Shown piece by piece: positions 63,986-64,000 of a DNA stretch of 64,000 bases (position 1 is its first letter; each line of letters begins with the position of its first letter). The stretch is from positions 310,001-374,000 of the forward strand of contig JADJVM010000003.1 in assembly GCA_016710595.1 (NCBI GenBank), given 5' to 3'. Source of the stretch: Niastella sp. (lineage in GTDB: Bacteria; Bacteroidota; Bacteroidia; Chitinophagales; Chitinophagaceae). Both the position numbers and the translations under genes were made by a program. The notes under the pieces were generated by a model. That model had not been told where the DNA came from, did not search any database, and worked only from the letters and a program-made list of their open reading frames with translations.

Positions 63986-64000
63986 ATGGATTCAATAATA
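63986..64000 (+). CDS. Possible start of the next gene (partial)
   Basis: An ATG at 63986 opens a frame (M-D-S-I-I) that runs off the window. Only five codons are visible, so nothing can be said about the product, and it may not be a gene. Confidence 0.25.

Noticed and set aside
1..64000. Search for tRNA, rRNA, CRISPR arrays, IS elements, integrase or restriction-modification genes
   Set aside because: None was visible by eye on either strand. A covariance-model search (tRNAscan, Infernal) would be needed to exclude small RNA genes.

Overview
The window looks like chromosomal DNA from a member of the Bacteroidota, most likely family Chitinophagaceae. The evidence is low GC and almost no Shine-Dalgarno sequences. 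Promoter-like TAnnTTTG boxes, sometimes with TTTG about 20 bases upstream, precede many genes. The gene set also fits: S46 and S9 peptidases, a TamL/TamB pair, DUF5916, short adenylate kinase, fused E1 alpha/beta, CtlX, futalosine-type MqnC, a YtxH/holin operon and a phenylacetyl-CoA epoxidase operon. No rRNA, tRNA, CRISPR array, insertion sequence, prophage or integron was seen. This is an ordinary core region with a few accessory or decayed patches.

Layout. 1-1.1 kb (-): nicotinamide riboside import and phosphorylation (pnuC plus a NadR-type kinase cut by the window edge). 1.2-8.5 kb: small holin-like membrane protein, fused 2-oxoacid dehydrogenase E1, small lipoprotein, carboxypeptidase-regulatory-like protein, S9 peptidase, obgE and a pair of unrecognised overlapping genes. 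8.6-17.9 kb: lipid and housekeeping genes (fabH, lipid kinase, membrane-anchored patatin, heme A synthase, rnhB, aminotransferase, adk, DUF1569 protein). 17.9-19.1 kb: a decayed stretch holding a broken outer-membrane beta-barrel gene. 19.1-30 kb: metal-transporter-like protein, an orphan, amidohydrolase, S9 peptidase, c-type cytochrome lipoprotein, S46 DPP7-like peptidase, PDZ aspartyl protease and mqnC. 30-41.5 kb: a 40-residue small gene, beta-barrel protein, aldose epimerase, DUF5009 acyltransferase, ABC-F, CtlX, fabG, an NtrC-type regulator, YihY, a single-domain response regulator and a YtxH/holin stress-type operon. 41.5-49.1 kb (-): tamB-tamL outer-membrane assembly. 49.1-50 kb: gene-free and AT-rich, with inverted repeats. 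50-58.8 kb: flavin split-barrel protein, DUF5916 protein and a thioester alpha-2-macroglobulin. 58.9-63.3 kb: TetR regulator plus paaE-A-B-C-D. 63.3-64 kb: MgtC-family protein and the edge of another gene.

How the genes work together. The paa operon makes the multicomponent epoxidase that activates phenylacetyl-CoA with O2. Its first gene is a TetR regulator with a palindrome overlapping the promoter -7 box. TamB and TamL form an envelope-spanning assembly module. Several secreted peptidases (two S9, one S46, one aspartyl) suggest growth on peptides. MqnC points to the futalosine route to menaquinone, and heme A synthase to an aa3-type oxidase. An NtrC-type activator and an orphan receiver lie beside the YtxH/holin operon, and two sequences resembling sigma-54 promoters sit upstream of the receiver and of that operon.

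I did not find a clearly new multi-gene defence or mobile system. The most unusual items are: promoter boxes placed so that several transcripts should be leaderless or nearly so; hairpins built across stop codons; the possible sigma-54 link to the YtxH operon; the unrecognised GTGA-coupled gene pair near 8 kb; and the decayed region at 18 kb.
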